Assembly (NCBI GenBank): GCA_023245335.1
Contig: JAHFKK010000005.1
Coordinates: 1 to 39,141 of the forward strand
Direction: 5' to 3'
Length of the DNA stretch: 39,141 bases
Source: Candidatus Gottesmanbacteria bacterium
GTDB taxonomy: Bacteria > Patescibacteriota > Microgenomatia > UBA10105 > UBA927
Numbering within the stretch: position 1 is the first letter of the stretch; the number at the start of each line of letters is the position of its first letter. Under the pieces are notes generated by a model. The model had not been told where the DNA came from and ran no database searches. It saw nothing but the letters and a program-made list of their open reading frames with translations. The translations under genes were made by a program, and so were the position numbers. Below are positions 37,263 to 39,141 of this stretch, one piece after another.

Positions 37263-37533
37263 ACCGGAAAAACCAAAAACACAAACGCCGACACCTACTG
37301 CGGCAGTTACGAATAATCCACCAGCGGATCAACAGCCAACAATCCAGTTGCGCACACGATACACGTATGACGTATATCGGTTGAATTTTCCGCACATTGT
37401 TATGTTTCAGCTGCATTTTATTGAAAGAAATCCCAATCAGGCGAAAAATCGCGCCGTGATGATTCTTGCTGCCAATGTTGGCGATGTCACAGCCTATGGT
37501 TTGCGGATCCGGGACATCGATGCGCTTGAGTAG
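37144..37533 (+). CDS. Pro-rich N-terminal protein of unknown function
   Basis: A 129-residue protein. The first 65 residues are Pro/Thr/Ala-rich (e.g. PPVAPVAPVQPAEPEKP), and the rest is a compact domain (TYDVYRLNFPHIVMFQLHF, AKNRAVMILAANVGDV). AAAGGTGG lies 5-6 nt before ATG 37144. Its start overlaps the end of the zinc-ribbon gene by 119 bases in another frame. No family recognised. Confidence 0.55.
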   Translation: MTDSQTTPPAQPPATQAPTPPSVPATSPPVAPVAPVQPAEPEKPKTQTPTPTAAVTNNPPADQQPTIQLRTRYTYDVYRLNFPHIVMFQLHFIERNPNQAKNRAVMILAANVGDVTAYGLRIRDIDALE

Positions 37534-37548
37534 TTGATATGTATATCC

Positions 37549-38301
37549 ATGAAAGCACACGAGATCGTATCAGAAGTATTGAAGCGAATGGCTGCCACAG
37601 CTAGGCCCGGCGTAACGGGTCTTATGCTTGAGGACGTAGCAATCAAAGTTATCAATGAGTGCGGCGGTCACTCGTACAATAAAGGATATTTCCCCTCATG
37701 GGCTACAAAGCCATACCCGGCAGCAACCTGCATAAATATCAATCACTTCATTGCACACGGCGTTCCTTCGAATTATAAATTCCGGGATGGCGATATCGTG
37801 AATATCGATTTGAGTGTTGTAGATCCGGATGGTATATGTGGCGATGCCGCTCTTACTGTGCCTATTGGTGATTTGAACAAGAGAACCGAACGGCTATTGC
37901 GTGTCGCTGCTAATACCACATATGAGGTCATCAGACACATCAAAAACGGTGTATTGACGGATGACCTTGCTAGGATTACCCAGCGGTTTGTGTGGAATCA
38001 TAATTTATTGGTCAATCGTCGATTTACCGGTCATGGAATCGGTGTGAAAATGCATGAGTTTCCGAAAATATACAGCACCATTGAGGATGGACAGGTATAT
38101 GAAACACTCAAAACCGGCGATATTCTTTGTATTGAACCAATATTGACGACCGGCACAGATGATATTGGGGTGACGCTTGATGATGGGTGGACAGTGATAA
38201 CGCGCGACAGGATGCCAAGCGCGATGTTTGAGCATATGGTCCGGGTAACAGATGATGGGTGTGAGGTTTTGACGACACATTTTTCACTAGACGCAATATA
38301 G
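37549..38301 (+). CDS. map: Methionine aminopeptidase (type I)
   Basis: A 250-residue metalloenzyme that should remove the N-terminal Met from new proteins. All metal ligands of the pita-bread fold are visible: VNIDLSV (D87), CGDAALTV (D99), GHGIGVKMHEFP (H162; also catalytic H169), CIEPIL (E196) and MFEHMVRVT (E228), plus the catalytic H70 in NHFIAHGVPS. Length matches bacterial enzymes (about 250-265). There is no N-terminal zinc extension. I start at ATG 37549, not the upstream TTG. No residue suggests loss of function. A viral copy is unusual. Confidence 0.93.
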   Translation: MKAHEIVSEVLKRMAATARPGVTGLMLEDVAIKVINECGGHSYNKGYFPSWATKPYPAATCININHFIAHGVPSNYKFRDGDIVNIDLSVVDPDGICGDAALTVPIGDLNKRTERLLRVAANTTYEVIRHIKNGVLTDDLARITQRFVWNHNLLVNRRFTGHGIGVKMHEFPKIYSTIEDGQVYETLKTGDILCIEPILTTGTDDIGVTLDDGWTVITRDRMPSAMFEHMVRVTDDGCEVLTTHFSLDAI

Positions 38302-38305
38302 AATA

Positions 38306-38333
38306 CTATCGGGAAATTTGTGGACCGATAGTG
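38306..38333 (+). terminator. Hairpin after the methionine aminopeptidase gene
   Basis: ACTATCGG (38306-38313) pairs exactly with CCGATAGT (38326-38333) around a 12-nt loop. A T-rich tract does not follow, so it may be a weak terminator or an operator. Confidence 0.4.
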
Positions 38334-38397
38334 TATATCAAGGCTAATTTAACCGTAATATAAAATTGTGGATAACTTTTGAAAGGGGGTGATATAC

Positions 38398-38595
38398 ATG
38401 AGTGACGAACCAACAACAGCTCCGGTAAACGGTGAAGGTAGTGCAGCTCCGGCCGCACCATCAACACCACCAGCTGGTGAAACACCAGTGGCGCCAGCGG
38501 CTCCGGTAGCTCCCACAGGGGAAGCACCTGCAGCTCCGGCAGCAGGAGAACCATCGACACCGCCAGCGGGTGGCGACGGACAAGTAGCAGCGTAA
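38398..38595 (+). CDS. Pro/Ala-rich low-complexity protein
   Basis: A 65-residue protein made almost only of Ala, Pro, Gly, Thr and Glu (repeats like APAAP, STPPAG, GEAPAAPAA). The ribosome site AAGGGGGTGA is very strong, which supports a real, well-translated gene. It has no fold that I can see; it may be a flexible or decoy-type protein. It resembles the Pro-rich tails of other proteins here. Confidence 0.6.
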   Translation: MSDEPTTAPVNGEGSAAPAAPSTPPAGETPVAPAAPVAPTGEAPAAPAAGEPSTPPAGGDGQVAA

Positions 38596-38607
38596 GCATC
38601 TTTTTAG

Positions 38608-38637
38608 GCAAAATCGCTGGCGTCGCCACGGTTTTGC
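38608..38637 (+). other. Hairpin between the last two small genes
   Basis: GCAAAATCG (38608-38616) pairs with CGGTTTTGC (38629-38637) with one G-U, and the 12-nt loop contains TGGCG/CGCCA. It lacks a following T tract. Possibly a partial terminator. Confidence 0.45.
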
Positions 38638-38654
38638 TTATAAAAAATACTTTG

Positions 38655-38663
38655 TGCTATATT
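38655..38663 (+). promoter_or_regulatory. Extended -10 promoter before the last small gene
   Basis: TGC-TATATT (38655-38663), with TTGCTT 18 nt upstream of the hexamer inside the hairpin end. It is followed by the ribosome site AAGGGAGGTGA (38665-38675) and ATG 38682. Confidence 0.5.
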
Positions 38664-38681
38664 GAAGGGAGGTGACTAATT

Positions 38682-38873
38682 ATGTTGGGCGAACTTTTTT
38701 TGACGTTTTTTTCTTTTGCAGTTGGCTTCGTTTCATGCATGGTACATGAAAAGAATAAATACCATGCACCACAATGCACCGAATCGTTGCATGTATTTCA
38801 TTATGGCGCTAAATTTTGTCGATGCAGAAAAATGAGTACAGGGAAATTATTAGCGTCGATGCGATCGAGGTAA
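38682..38873 (+). CDS. Small membrane protein with Cys-rich cytoplasmic or exported part
   Basis: A 63-residue protein with one N-terminal hydrophobic helix (LGELFLTFFSFAVGFVSCMV, 2-21) followed by a basic, Cys/His-containing region (C32, H37, H40, C46, C48) and a basic end. The ribosome site is excellent. It immediately precedes the terminase small subunit (3 nt). Function unknown. Confidence 0.62.
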   Translation: MLGELFLTFFSFAVGFVSCMVHEKNKYHAPQCTESLHVFHYGAKFCRCRKMSTGKLLASMRSR

Positions 38874-38876
38874 ACT

Positions 38877-39141
38877 ATGCCGAAACACGAAGGAGATCAG
38901 GGCGGCCGCCCTCCACATGACGATGATTGGTACCGGGCGCGTTTAGATGAAATGCGGCCGGTACTTATTCTCGGCAATTCTATAAGGTATGCTGCAGAGA
39001 AGTCCGGAAACGAATCGCACGTTTGGGTGCTGTATGAAAAGTATCGTGCAAACGATTGGTTTGCACACAAAGTCGATGCGTGGCGAGCGATGCCGGGGGA
39101 AGTAATAAACAATTCAATTATAAGCTTGGTATATGATATTT
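38877..39141 (+). CDS. terS: Terminase small subunit, 5' part
   Basis: The first 88 codons of the small terminase, starting at ATG 38877. It begins MPKHEGDQGGRPPHDDDWYR and continues through LILGNSIRYAAEKSGNESH, a likely helix-turn-helix. The frame crosses the end of the window; the same 120 bases occur at 1-120 and the frame goes on to the stop at 440, giving about 194 residues. A GRPP-type basic N-terminus followed by a helix-turn-helix is usual for small terminases that recognise packaging sites. Confidence 0.72.
   Translation, partial: MPKHEGDQGGRPPHDDDWYRARLDEMRPVLILGNSIRYAAEKSGNESHVWVLYEKYRANDWFAHKVDAWRAMPGEVINNSIISLVYDI
39022..39141. repeat. Terminal direct repeat, right copy
   Basis: Identical to bases 1-120. 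Removing one copy gives a circle of 39,021 bp in which the small terminase reading frame is continuous. Confidence 0.95.

Noticed and set aside
148-38280. Minus-strand coding regions such as long frames opposite the coat, tape measure and fibre genes
   Set aside because: All long minus-strand frames lie opposite well-supported + strand genes, have odd composition (Ser/Arg or Cys-rich) and no recognisable motif.
38306-38333. Strong intrinsic terminator
   Set aside because: The 8-bp stem is perfect but no T tract follows, so it is listed only as a weak candidate.
1-39141. Recoding of stop codons (TGA or TAG as sense)
   Set aside because: Many genes stop at TGA in ATGA overlaps, and TAG or TAA stops end others at family-typical lengths; no gene needs read-through apart from the -1 frameshift.
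1-39141. CRISPR arrays, insertion sequences, integrase or attachment sites
   Set aside because: No regular spacer-repeat pattern, transposase or recombinase motif was found; the only close repeats are the promoter units, the 14-bp dyad and the terminal overlap.

Overview
The window is a complete or nearly complete genome of a tailed virus (Caudoviricetes, siphovirus-type). Its last 120 bases repeat its first 120 exactly, so the molecule closes into a circle of about 39,021 bp, and the terminase small-subunit gene is restored across the junction. All recognisable genes lie on the + strand. GC content is mid-range (roughly 47% by eye) and TGA works as a stop codon, as shown by many ATGA stop/start overlaps. 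There is no integrase, repressor, polymerase, helicase or primase, so the virus looks lytic and dependent on host replication. The host cannot be named. Some genes have strong Shine-Dalgarno sites, but about ten have a -10 box ending 6-8 nt before the ATG and no Shine-Dalgarno, as expected for leaderless mRNAs. An uncultivated environmental host is plausible.

Layout: (1) 38877-6211 around the junction: packaging and head genes (TerS, TerL, SPP1-type portal, minor head protein, scaffold, P22-like coat). (2) 6212-6472: a terminator-rich gap that may encode a small RNA. (3) 6473-16731: a 10-kb insert between coat and connector genes with four GT-B-like and three GT-A-like glycosyltransferases, a SAM methyltransferase, a HAD phosphatase, a dual-specificity-phosphatase-like protein whose catalytic Cys is Ser, and several tiny zinc-ribbon or membrane proteins, many joined by ATGA overlaps. 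(4) 16739-22277: head-tail connectors, Com-like zinc protein, tail tube, tail chaperones with a -1 frameshift, tape measure. (5) 22315-28785: tail tip, fibre and adhesin genes. (6) 28809-31070: a lysis-type cassette (C39-like peptidase, membrane/coiled-coil protein, two small paralogues, holin candidate). (7) 31071-38873: accessory and early-type genes with structured non-coding RNAs, a promoter family built on an 11-bp repeat, a CAP-domain protein, a degenerate HNH protein, an SSB-like protein ending in DDIPF, zinc proteins and an intact methionine aminopeptidase.

The most notable signals are the glycosylation island, the leaderless promoter architecture, the roughly seven-fold excess of GGATCC, the repeat-containing promoters, an RNA of about 284 nt closed by an 18-position helix, and the viral methionine aminopeptidase. 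Functional names come from motif recognition only; no database search was possible.
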